From: Clostridiales bacterium
GTDB lineage: Bacteria > Bacillota_A > Clostridia > Oscillospirales > Oscillospiraceae
Length of the DNA: 10,772 nucleotides
NCBI GenBank assembly: GCA_022777455.1
Contig: JALFGI010000278.1
Coordinates: 1 to 10,772, forward strand
Direction: 5' to 3'
Below the pieces are notes generated by a model, which did no database searches, was not told the origin of the DNA, and was given only the letters and a program-made list of their open reading frames with translations. How positions within the stretch are numbered: the stretch's first letter is position 1; each line of letters starts with the position of its first letter. This document shows, piece after piece, positions 1 to 5,379 of the stretch. The position numbers were made by a program, and so were the translations under genes.

Positions 1-1
1 C

Positions 2-169
2 GAGGATAACGGCTGCCGTGCCATTGCCCAGCGGTCTGTGAGCAGCTACCTGAAAAGCCATCTGGAAGACTACAATCTGGAAGCCAGCAACAAGATCATC
101 AACAAATCCGGCAAGCAGGTCAACGGCTTCTGGGGAATTCAGGCGCTGACCTCCCCAATAATTCTCTGA
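2..169 (+). CDS. C-terminal fragment of an unrecognised protein
   Basis: An open frame enters from the left edge and stops at TGA 167-169, giving 55 residues (EDNGCRAIAQRSVSSYLKSH at the visible start, then a hydrophilic stretch ending QALTSPIIL). No start codon is visible, so this is the tail of a longer gene. I do not recognise the family. The segment is predicted mostly helical and hydrophilic, with no membrane segment and no catalytic motif. It lies upstream of small ORFs of the kind found in Clostridia integrative elements, so it is probably an element gene. The frame could also be a chance read-through, but codon choice looks like that of real genes. Confidence 0.5.
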   Translation, partial: EDNGCRAIAQRSVSSYLKSHLEDYNLEASNKIINKSGKQVNGFWGIQALTSPIIL

Positions 170-178
170 GGTGGAAAA

Positions 179-226
179 CATCCATCCCGATCCATCCCAA
201 GCATCCCCGGGATAGATAGGATGGAT
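179..226. repeat. Long imperfect hairpin with 10-bp tandem repeat
   Basis: The left arm contains two tandem copies of ATCCATCCC spaced 10 bp apart (180-188, 190-198). It folds back on 209-226: 180-187 pairs perfectly with 219-226, and 190-198 pairs with 209-217 with one mismatch, giving about 16 base pairs around a loop of 10 bases. It starts 10 bases after the stop of the left-edge gene and may act as its terminator. There is no clear T-run after it, so an operator or processing structure is also possible. Confidence 0.5.
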
Positions 227-273
227 GGGGATAGAGGATTTTGGATTCAACAGAAAAATGAAGGAGAAAGAAT

Positions 274-486
274 ATGAAAAAGTACACAGGGCAGGAGTGG
301 TCGTTCTTCCGCAACCGGGCAGGTTGCGTCCAGTTCAATTCCGTATGCCGCAGCTGCCGAAACCTCTGCAAGCAGAGCTTCCGGGCAGAGCTGCTCTCTT
401 GCCGGCGGTATGAAAGCAGAAAACAGCCACCGGAAACACAGGAAAACGGAACGGATTTCCCAAGGCTTGTGGAAACGGGAAAATGA
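274..486 (+). CDS. Small cysteine-rich hypothetical protein
   Basis: A 70-residue basic protein. The ATG at 274 is preceded by AAGGAG (261-266) with 7-base spacing, which supports this start. Cysteines sit at residues 18, 25, 28, 32 and 43, including the arrangement C-x2-C-x3-C, which could bind zinc or an iron-sulfur cluster, but no named domain is clear. The first 45 residues look well ordered and the last 25 are polar and probably flexible. Its stop overlaps the ATG of the next frame in an ATGA, suggesting translational coupling. Small Cys-rich proteins of this type are common in Clostridia conjugative elements; that is a general impression and not a family assignment. Confidence 0.6.
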   Translation: MKKYTGQEWSFFRNRAGCVQFNSVCRSCRNLCKQSFRAELLSCRRYESRKQPPETQENGTDFPRLVETGK

Positions 487-683
487 TACACGAAACCGCA
501 GCAGTATTTCACCCAATCGCGCTGTTGAGAAGGGTGAAGCCACTGCACGGTTTCGTGTTTTTCTATCCAATTCTGAAGATTCCGTACCAAAACCGTATAA
601 CCAATCTTGGCATCATCGATGCAGACATCATGGGAGCCATTTCTATTGGCTCCAAATCCGAATTTACAATGAAAGAGGTATGA
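483..683 (+). CDS. Possible small ORF, coupled to both neighbours
   Basis: A 66-residue frame of unknown function. It starts at ATG 483, sharing ATGA with the stop of the preceding gene, and ends at TGA 681-683, sharing ATGA with an ATG at 680 of the following gene. Two 4-base overlaps in a row argue for a real coupled gene. Against it, there is no good Shine-Dalgarno sequence and I see no recognisable motif. If it is not coding, 487-680 is a spacer in which I see no other gene. Confidence 0.3.
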   Translation: MIHETAAVFHPIALLRRVKPLHGFVFFYPILKIPYQNRITNLGIIDADIMGAISIGSKSEFTMKEV

Positions 684-685
684 CT

Positions 686-1006
686 ATGAATGTGAAAAAT
701 GAAATCAAGAGTATCATCGTCCGTTCCGGTATGACCATGCAGCAGGTGGTAGATCTGCTCTCTCAAATGGGGACCCCGAAAAGTCGCAGACTTTTTGGGG
801 AGAGGAGGAGCAACGAAATGAGTGAGCCCTGCTGCTTGCGTAGCGGGGCGAGGGATATGGAGTTTGTGACGACGAACGGCTGGAGCGACAGCATTTCCAA
901 TTTCTCCAACAAGCTGGCCAGAGGTTCCCTGCGTTATCGCGAAGCAGTCCAGCTGGCAGACGTGATGGGGTACGACCTCGTCTGGCAGAAACGGAGGGAG
1001 AGGTAA
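686..1006 (+). CDS. Small DUF6471-like protein with an in-frame insertion
   Basis: A 106-residue protein. The start at 686 is chosen because GAGG at 675-678 is 7 bases away; an ATG at 680 is in frame but too close to it. The N-terminus (MNVKNEIKSIIVRSGMTMQQ) and C-terminus (about residues 65-103, with WSDSISNFSNKLARGSLRY and a following ADVMGYDLVWQKR) resemble small helical, regulator-like proteins of Clostridia mobile elements, here likened to DUF6471 from memory. Residues about 29-64 do not fit this fold. They are Arg/Cys-rich and correspond to a hairpin-forming DNA insert whose length keeps the frame. Whether the protein still works is unclear. Its likely role is DNA binding or regulation within the element (inference). 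Confidence 0.6.
   Translation: MNVKNEIKSIIVRSGMTMQQVVDLLSQMGTPKSRRLFGERRSNEMSEPCCLRSGARDMEFVTTNGWSDSISNFSNKLARGSLRYREAVQLADVMGYDLVWQKRRER
770..877 (+). mobile_element. Hairpin-rich insert inside the 686-1006 gene
   Basis: About 108 bp that appears to interrupt a small conserved gene without breaking its frame. Hairpin 1 pairs 774-785 with 789-800 (12 bp, loop GCA, one G-T wobble). Hairpin 2 pairs 826-835 with 840-849 (10 bp, loop TTGC, two wobbles). Between them lies AGGAGG (803-808), 9 bases before an ATG at 818 that is in the host frame, so the insert could restart translation of the host's C-terminal part. Boundaries are estimated from where the protein stops resembling the expected fold and could be off by several bases. 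The sequence reminds me of short repeats scattered in Clostridia genomes, but I cannot verify that here. Confidence 0.5.
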
Positions 1007-1058
1007 TCAAACGATTACAAAACTTCTTCCCTATTTTCCATTACCATAAGTATATTCA

Positions 1059-1099
1059 GAAGCCGTCCCCTGCTCTGAGCCAGATGTTCTGGCGGCTTC
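1059..1099 (+). other. Small nested inverted repeat in the 1007-1142 gap
   Basis: GAAGCCG (1059-1065) can pair with CGGCTTC (1093-1099). Inside it, GCCAGA (1079-1084) pairs with TCTGGC (1088-1093), so the two stems compete for one base. It would lie in the leader of the next small gene. The gap from 1007 to 1142 otherwise holds a 6-bp GTAATC/GATTAC hairpin just at the preceding stop codon and nothing else I can recognise. Confidence 0.3.
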
Positions 1100-1160
1100 A
1101 TATCAGCAGCAGTTTCGGAATAGAATTTTGCAGTAAAAGGAGGTGGCCGCTATCCGAAAA

Positions 1161-1358
1161 ATGGCTCCGGTCAATGTGATTGTTTACTATCCCAAAACCG
1201 AAGAAGGCAAAGAAGAACTGGCCCGGCGGGTAGCCGATGTCCACGCGGCAGCGGTCAATCAGCGCTTGAAGTCCCTGAACTGCCCCACCAGTCAGAAGCT
1301 GGCGCTGCTGGATGCGGTCATCGAAACCAGGAAAAAGGAAAGCGGGGAACGGGGGTGA
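1161..1358 (+). CDS. Small hypothetical protein of the element, start uncertain
   Basis: A 65-residue hydrophilic protein from ATG 1161 to TGA 1356-1358, beginning MAPVNVIVYYPKTEEGKEEL and rich in Arg, Lys and Glu. The start is not settled. The very strong AAGGAGGT (1137-1144) is about 16 bases upstream of ATG 1161, too far. It overlaps the in-frame GTG at 1143, too close. It is ideally placed (8 bases) for ATC at 1152, which is not a normal start. A lost ATG at 1152 is therefore possible. I do not recognise the family. The helical, charged composition fits a small regulator or recombination accessory protein, but that is only a guess from position. Confidence 0.55.
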   Translation: MAPVNVIVYYPKTEEGKEELARRVADVHAAAVNQRLKSLNCPTSQKLALLDAVIETRKKESGERG

Positions 1359-1424
1359 ACCCGTTCCTTGCTTCCTGCATAGGTGCCATCAGACTATGTT
1401 ATCATCATGGGAGATTACAAAAAT

Positions 1425-1460
1425 TTCCGCACAGACAGTGGATGTGCGGAATATTTTGTT
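1425..1460 (+). terminator. Probable terminator after the small-gene run
   Basis: A perfect 9-bp stem, TTCCGCACA (1425-1433) with TGTGCGGAA (1443-1451), 9-base loop, followed by TATTTTGTT. It lies 67 bases after the stop of the 1161-1358 gene on the same strand. The T-tract is interrupted, so termination may be partial. I see nothing else between 1359 and 1483. Confidence 0.5.
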
Positions 1461-1483
1461 GGCGGATTGAAGCCGAAAAGCAA

Positions 1484-1518
1484 AAGGGTGTCGCGAAACG
1501 CGACACCCTTGCTTTTTT
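1484..1518. terminator. Perfect palindrome/bidirectional terminator ending tnpV
   Basis: AAGGGTGTCGCG (1484-1495), loop AAA, CGCGACACCCTT (1499-1510): a perfect 12-bp stem that can be extended by GC and AAAA/TTTT pairs past a two-base bulge. TTTTTT follows on the plus strand (1513-1518) and a T-rich run follows on the minus strand, so it can end transcription from both sides. It starts 9 bases after the tnpV stop. The same palindrome core recurs at 1895-1921 in the opposite orientation (loop TTT instead of AAA). Confidence 0.8.
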
Positions 1519-1519
1519 C

Positions 1520-1870
1520 TTATACGAAGATCAGCTCAGAGAAGATAATTTCCTCCGCCTGTGCTTTCAGGCTATTCATGTGCTGTACCCAGCCCAGCGG
1601 GTCTGTGGCCTTGTCCGGTGCGGGATTTGTGCGCAGCAATCCGTCCATGATCTGTTCTGCTCTCCGCTGCGCTGTTTCCTGAGTCTCCCAGAGATGGGGG
1701 AACAGCTTTTGCTCCATGGCAAGAATGGAATATTCGATGGGTCTGTGCTCCCGGAGGAAGGTGCGGCGCATCCGGCCATACTTGTTCAGCGGGCGTTCCT
1801 CGGTGGTTTCCAGCTTGAGGTTGGGGATAAAATAGTCTCCGCAGCGGATGTAGGTCAATTCTGTATTCAT
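1520..1870 (-). CDS. tnpV: TnpV family transposon-encoded protein
   Basis: A 116-residue protein matching the TnpV family, first named in the Tn4451/Tn4453 group of Clostridia elements and found near large serine recombinases. Its biochemical role is not established. The signature is visible: an N-terminal TYIRCGDYFIPNL segment, ERPLNKYGRMRRTFLREHR at about residues 25-43, a helical middle, and W94 with MNSLKAQAEEII near the end. The start is chosen because AGGAGG lies 7 bases upstream and family members begin with a short T-Y-x-x-x-GDY stretch; a frame extending to 1942 only translates the upstream palindrome. It is divergent from the recombinase, and palindromes sit just before the gene and just after it. 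A regulatory or accessory recombination role is inferred from position. Confidence 0.85.
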   Translation of the reverse strand: MNTELTYIRCGDYFIPNLKLETTEERPLNKYGRMRRTFLREHRPIEYSILAMEQKLFPHLWETQETAQRRAEQIMDGLLRTNPAPDKATDPLGWVQHMNSLKAQAEEIIFSELIFV

Positions 1871-1894
1871 CGTCTGTCCTCCTCTGATTCTTAC

Positions 1895-1921
1895 AGGGGT
1901 GTCGCGTTTCGCGACATCCTT
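1895..1921. repeat. Palindrome in the tnpV leader, inverted copy of 1484-1510
   Basis: Stem 1895-1906 with 1910-1921, loop TTT, 12 pairs of which two are G-T wobbles. The core GTGTCGCG/CGCGAC is shared with the palindrome after tnpV. Because the loops are AAA in one and TTT in the other on the plus strand, the two copies are inverted relative to each other. In tnpV mRNA this hairpin would sit about 25 bases before the ATG. Confidence 0.8.
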
Positions 1922-1971
1922 TCCTATACTAAAAATGGTCACACATCTGCCAGAAGTTTGCGATTCTTCTG

Positions 1972-2000
1972 TTTACATATTGGCTACGCTGTGTTATAAT
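1972..2000 (+). promoter_or_regulatory. Vegetative-type promoter of the serine recombinase
   Basis: TTTACA (1972-1977), 17-base spacer, TATAAT (1995-2000) with an extended TG at 1992-1993. It lies 40 bases upstream of the recombinase ATG, which has AGGAGG at 2027-2032 with 8-base spacing. It matches the housekeeping sigma consensus well. I do not see the mother-cell sigma-E pattern (an ATATT-like -35 with CATACAAT at 14 bases). Confidence 0.8.
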
Positions 2001-2040
2001 AGCATAAAAACAATCACATATCAAGCAGGAGGAGAAAGAT

Positions 2041-3849
2041 ATGCGGAAAAACGCGGAATCCATCGCCATTTATTCCCGGAAGTCCAAGTTTACGGGCAAG
2101 GGCGAGAGCATTGGCAATCAGGTGGAGCTGTGCAGGGAGTATGTGCGCAATTTCTTTGGAGAGGAATACGTTGACCGCTGTGTGGTGTTTGAGGACGAGG
2201 GCTTTTCCGGCGGCAATCTGAACCGGCCCGCCTTTCGGGATATGATGGAGGGCGTGCGGAAGCACCGGTTCAAGGCGATCGTCGTGTACCGTCTGGACAG
2301 AATCAGCCGCAACATCAGCGACTTTACCAGCCTGATCGATGAACTGACCAAGTTGGAGGTGTCCTTCGTGTCCATCCGGGAGCAGTTCGACACCAGCACC
2401 CCCATGGGCCGGGCCATGATGTTCATTATCTCCGTGTTCTCTCAGTTGGAGCGGGAAACCATCGCCGAGCGAATTCGGGACAATATGCACGAGCTGGCCA
2501 AAACCGGCCGCTGGCTGGGGGGCAACGCTCCCACGGGCTTTAAGTCCGAGGCGGTCAGCAAGGTCACGGTGGACGGGAAAACCCGCAAGTCCTTTAAGCT
2601 GGTGCCCATCCCCGAGGAAGCGGAAATCCCGAAACTGATTTTCGACCTGTATACGGAAACGGATTCTCTGACCGCCGTGGAAGCGGAGCTGCTTCGCCGG
2701 AGGATCAAGACCAAGCAGGGGAAGGATTTCACCCGGTTTGCCATCAAGGCCATTTTGCAGAACCCGGTGTATATGACGGCGGATGAGGCGGCCTACGACT
2801 ATTTCACCCAAAGGCAGGCGGACGTGTGCTTCCCGAAAGAAGCCTTTGACGGCAAGCGCGGCATCATGGCCTACAACCGCACCGATCAGGAGAAGGGGAA
2901 AACCACCATTCTGCTGCCGGTCAGCCAGTGGATCATCGCCCTGGGCCAGCATCCCGGACTGGTGCCATCCTCTCAGTGGATCAAGGTGCAGGAATCTCTG
3001 GAACGCAACAAATCCAAGGGCTACCGGAAGCCCCGGAACAACGAGGCGCTGCTGACCGGCCTGCTGTTCTGCTCCTGCGGCGAGCGGATGTACCCCAAGC
3101 TGTCCAAGCGGGTGACGGCGGATGGAAAGCCGATCTACACCTATGTCTGCAAGATGAAAGAGCGCAGCAAGCGCCAGCGGTGCAACAAGCGCAACGCCAA
3201 CGGCAATCTTCTGGACGCGGCGATTATCGAGCAGATCAAGGCTCTGACCGAGCACGACAGCAGCTTCCTGACCCAACTGGGAAAGAGCCGCCAGTTCTAC
3301 ACCGGGAATCGGGAGCAGTATGAAACCCAGCTGGCGAACCTGCGGACAGAGTATGCCGAAAATGAAAAGAAGGTCGCGGGACTGGTGGATGCTCTGTCCT
3401 CCATGGGTGAGTCCGTTGCCAGAGTCCATGTGACGAAACGAATCGAAGAGCTGACGGAGATCAACCGGGAAATCGAGAATCGCATTCATGAGCTGGAAGG
3501 GCTGACCTCTGCCAACGCCCTCAGTGACACGGAGTTTGATTTGCTGCGGCAGATGCTGTCCATGTTCCGGCAGAATATCGACGAAATGTCCGTGGAGGAG
3601 AAACGCGCCGCCATCCGAACCGTGGTTCGCAAGGTGATTTGGGACGGTGTCAACGCCCATGTGGTGCTGTTTGGCGCAGAGGAGGGGGAGATCGAATACC
3701 CCGATATGGTGAGTCGATACACTGACATGGATGACGAAAGTATGGAAGAAGAGCCCCTTGAAGCGTATTCTGATGTCGATTACGGCGAATTTGACGACGA
3801 ATACGCCGATGACGCCAGCAAAACCTCTTGGCGTGAGGATAGCAAATGA
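2041..3849 (+). CDS. Large serine recombinase (TnpX/SpoIVCA-like)
   Basis: A 602-residue site-specific recombinase that cuts and rejoins DNA at short core sites through a phosphoserine link. The N-terminal resolvase domain (about 7-155) has IYSRKSKF with the likely nucleophile S15, the YRLDRISRN active-site motif (83-91) and the long ERETIAERIRDNM helix (138-149). The recombinase DNA-binding domain spans roughly 156-300. A zinc ribbon follows with C344, C346, C370 and C381, then a coiled-coil segment (about 420-490) typical of large serine integrases and a very acidic tail (562-592). Strong SD AGGAGG (2027-2032). It abuts the sigma-K half, and its stop codon lies in the presumed crossover site, so it is most likely the enzyme that excises this element from sigK. 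A conjugative or transposon integrase with the same target is the alternative. Confidence 0.95.
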   Translation: MRKNAESIAIYSRKSKFTGKGESIGNQVELCREYVRNFFGEEYVDRCVVFEDEGFSGGNLNRPAFRDMMEGVRKHRFKAIVVYRLDRISRNISDFTSLIDELTKLEVSFVSIREQFDTSTPMGRAMMFIISVFSQLERETIAERIRDNMHELAKTGRWLGGNAPTGFKSEAVSKVTVDGKTRKSFKLVPIPEEAEIPKLIFDLYTETDSLTAVEAELLRRRIKTKQGKDFTRFAIKAILQNPVYMTADEAAYDYFTQRQADVCFPKEAFDGKRGIMAYNRTDQEKGKTTILLPVSQWIIALGQHPGLVPSSQWIKVQESLERNKSKGYRKPRNNEALLTGLLFCSCGERMYPKLSKRVTADGKPIYTYVCKMKERSKRQRCNKRNANGNLLDAAIIEQIKALTEHDSSFLTQLGKSRQFYTGNREQYETQLANLRTEYAENEKKVAGLVDALSSMGESVARVHVTKRIEELTEINREIENRIHELEGLTSANALSDTEFDLLRQMLSMFRQNIDEMSVEEKRAAIRTVVRKVIWDGVNAHVVLFGAEEGEIEYPDMVSRYTDMDDESMEEEPLEAYSDVDYGEFDDEYADDASKTSWREDSK

Positions 3850-3857
3850 AATCCTCA
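3834..3857. other. Putative recombination (att) site at the sigK junction
   Basis: Perfect 7-bp inverted repeat TGAGGAT (3834-3840) and ATCCTCA (3851-3857) around AGCAAATGAA. The pentamer AATGA (3845-3849) is, as I recall, the same short sequence shared by the two skin junctions in B. subtilis sigK. Protein similarity to sigma-K begins at this point and recombinase coding ends at it. The left arm belongs to the element and the right arm to sigK. Confidence 0.7.
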
Positions 3858-4198
3858 TGTATTTCCGGGCTGGGCGGAAGAGCGCTCAGGATGTGTCCTT
3901 GTCGGACTATATCGATACAGGGACGGACGGTGCGCCCCTGGCACTGATGGACGTGGTCAGCGAGGACGTGGACCTGATGGAGCAGGTGGCAGGGAAGGAG
4001 ACGGTGGAGCAGCTCCGTAAGGCGGTGGATACCTGCCTGACGGAGCAGGAGCGCCAGGTCATTCAGCTGAGATACGGTCTGGGCACGGAAACACCCCTGC
4101 GCCAGCGGGAGGTGGCGGAACGTACCGGCATCAGCAGAAGCTATGTCTCCCGGATTGAAAAGCGGGCGCTGAAGAAACTCCGCACTGCGTTGGAATGA
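3845..4198 (+). CDS. sigK: C-terminal half of sporulation sigma factor K
   Basis: About 117 residues from Asn-Glu (3845-3850) to TGA 4196-4198. They match the second half of sigma-K (SpoIIIC in B. subtilis): NEILMYFRAGRKSAQDVSLS of the late region 2.4/region 3 boundary, then region 4 with the helix-turn-helix QREVAERTGISRSYVSRIEK, which is the sigma-K version of that motif. Sigma-K directs late mother-cell gene expression in sporulation. There is no start codon or ribosome binding site for this piece; the in-frame sequence upstream (from 3731) only overlaps the recombinase gene in another frame. It must gain its N-terminus by excision of the element, or be non-functional here. The coding sequence shows no frameshift, which suggests it is maintained. 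Sigma-E is less likely because of the DVSLSD and GISRSYVSRIEKRAL matches. Confidence 0.88.
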   Translation, partial: NEILMYFRAGRKSAQDVSLSDYIDTGTDGAPLALMDVVSEDVDLMEQVAGKETVEQLRKAVDTCLTEQERQVIQLRYGLGTETPLRQREVAERTGISRSYVSRIEKRALKKLRTALE

Positions 4199-4202
4199 AA
4201 AT

Positions 4203-4222
4203 GGCTGCCCCAAGGGGCAGCC
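4203..4222 (-). terminator. Terminator of azlCD, next to the sigK stop
   Basis: GGCTGCCCC and GGGGCAGCC (4203-4211, 4214-4222) form a perfect inverted repeat separated by AA; the inner pairs open to form the loop. On the minus strand it is followed by ATTTTCATT, fitting a terminator for azlD, whose stop is 14 bases away. The plus strand has no T-run, so its effect on sigK transcripts is uncertain. Confidence 0.7.
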
Positions 4223-4236
4223 GAAATTGGGATGCT

Positions 4237-4596
4237 TTACCGAAATACCACCTGTACCAGCAGCATGTAGCATACCGTGCCGCCGCCGATGGACAGCAGG
4301 GTATTCCGCTTCCAGATGTGCAGCAGCACCACCACGGCGCAGCTGATCAGTTCCGGCAGGGCATAGGGGAAGTGCAATGGCGTGACGCCCTTCAGGCAGT
4401 AGACCACCAGCATGCCCATGATGGAATAGGGGAGGACCTTTCCCAGATAGGTGATGGCCTTGGGCGTTTTCCGGTTTTCTCCGAAAATCCAGAAGGGGAG
4501 AAAACGTAGCCCTGCTGTGACCAGCGCCATCACGGCGATCAGAGCGGCGCTGTGCAGTTTGGAGGCTTCCGCGGTGGCGGAGAGAAATTCAGGCAT
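4237..4596 (-). CDS. azlD: AzlD family branched-chain amino acid transport subunit
   Basis: A 119-residue membrane protein with about four hydrophobic segments (roughly residues 15-35, 50-68, 78-96 and 100-117). It contains the family's ALVTAGLRFLPFWIFG stretch and the VLPYSIMGMLVVYCLKG region. AzlD proteins are the small partners of AzlC and are thought to form an exporter for branched-chain amino acids (azaleucine resistance in Bacillus). The length is typical or slightly long. The ATG (4594-4596) lies inside the end of azlC with an 8-base overlap, so the two are translationally coupled. Confidence 0.92.
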   Translation of the reverse strand: MPEFLSATAEASKLHSAALIAVMALVTAGLRFLPFWIFGENRKTPKAITYLGKVLPYSIMGMLVVYCLKGVTPLHFPYALPELISCAVVVLLHIWKRNTLLSIGGGTVCYMLLVQVVFR

Positions 4597-5278
4597 TGGT
4601 TTCTTCCTCCTTTCCGGTTTTGCGCAGCATCATCAGAATGGCCGCAATGAGGATCATGGTGGGAATCAAAAAGCGGTCCGACCCGAAAAACACCAGACAG
4701 AGCACCGCCGCGCCTACGCCCACCAGGGCGGGCAGATGATTCTTGGCGCTCAGCCACTGTTCCACGAAAATGGTGACGAACAGGGCGGTCAGGGCAAAGT
4801 CGATGCCGGTAAAATCCAGGGGCAGATTTCCTGCCAGAGCGCCCAGTGCGGAGCCGAGTACCCAGTAGCACTGGTCAAAGGCGGATACCAGGAAACAGTA
4901 GCCTGCCTGGTCCACACCCTCCGGCTGCTTCCGGGAAACCAGGGAATAGGTTTCGTCCGTCAGGGCAAAAATCAGGTAGGGCTTTTTCTTCCCGGTGCCT
5001 TTGTAGGCATCTACCATGGAAATGCCGTAAAACAGGTGTCGGGCATTTACCATCAGGGTGGTCAGGGCGGCGGTAAGCAGGCTGACCCCTCCGGTGAGCA
5101 AGCCCACGCCCACGTATTGCATGGAACCGGCATAGATGAACAGACTCATGGCGACGGCCCAGAGAATGCCGTAGCCATTTTGCTGCATAATAATTCCGAA
5201 GCCGAAGCCAAGGAACAGATATCCCGTCATAACGGGAATGGTGTCTAAAAATGCGTTTTTTACTGTGTGCTTGTTCAT
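4589..5278 (-). CDS. azlC: AzlC family branched-chain amino acid permease
   Basis: A 229-residue inner-membrane protein, the normal length for AzlC. Visible features are the first membrane segment with YLFLGFGFGIIM, the FIYAGSMQYVGVGLL segment, the conserved ALTTLMVNARHLFYGISM region (about residues 71-88), FALTDETYSL, a paired FDQCYWVLGSALGAL segment, and three further hydrophobic stretches towards the C-terminus. It works with AzlD to move branched-chain amino acids out of the cell. The start at 5276-5278 lies about 100 bases from a strong minus-strand promoter. It is the first gene of a two-gene operon. Confidence 0.94.
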   Translation of the reverse strand: MNKHTVKNAFLDTIPVMTGYLFLGFGFGIIMQQNGYGILWAVAMSLFIYAGSMQYVGVGLLTGGVSLLTAALTTLMVNARHLFYGISMVDAYKGTGKKKPYLIFALTDETYSLVSRKQPEGVDQAGYCFLVSAFDQCYWVLGSALGALAGNLPLDFTGIDFALTALFVTIFVEQWLSAKNHLPALVGVGAAVLCLVFFGSDRFLIPTMILIAAILMMLRKTGKEEETNA

Positions 5279-5312
5279 AGCTCTCTTTTTACCTTTGAAT
5301 CATTGCATTCAG

Positions 5313-5377
5313 AAAAACAATCCCGCAGAGCTCCGGCTTGCCTGGGAAGGATCATACCGAAGTGCCGAATTGTTTTT
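5313..5377 (-). promoter_or_regulatory. Inverted repeat in the azlC leader
   Basis: AAAAACAAT (5313-5321) and ATTGTTTTT (5369-5377) are complementary over 9 bases and enclose 47 bases with an inner GCCG/CGGC pairing. In the minus-strand RNA the 3' arm ends in five U residues, like an attenuator. The expected transcription start (about 5373) lies within the 5' arm, so the full stem may not form in RNA. It could instead act as an operator. It is too short for a T-box. Confidence 0.35.
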
Positions 5378-5379
5378 TC

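Noticed and set aside
410..685. N-terminal extension of the 686-1006 gene from ATG 410
   Set aside because: The extension is basic, unlike any family I know, and overlaps 274-486. The well-spaced GAGG favours 686.
1923..1970. tnpV promoter on the minus strand
   Set aside because: TAGTAT-like -10 candidates exist near 1925, but no -35 at suitable spacing was found, so none is annotated.
3731..3844. sigK half starting at ATG 3731
   Set aside because: The stretch before 3845 is the recombinase coding sequence in another frame and has no sigma-factor similarity.
2014..3858. Minus-strand open frame of 614 codons
   Set aside because: It lies antisense to the clearly coding serine recombinase. 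Its translation is Leu/Gly/His-rich with no known motif, as expected for the shadow of a GC-rich gene.
5279..5379. T-box or amino-acid riboswitch controlling azlCD
   Set aside because: The leader is about 95 bases, too short for a T-box, and I saw no conserved T-box sequence. Only a simple inverted repeat is present.
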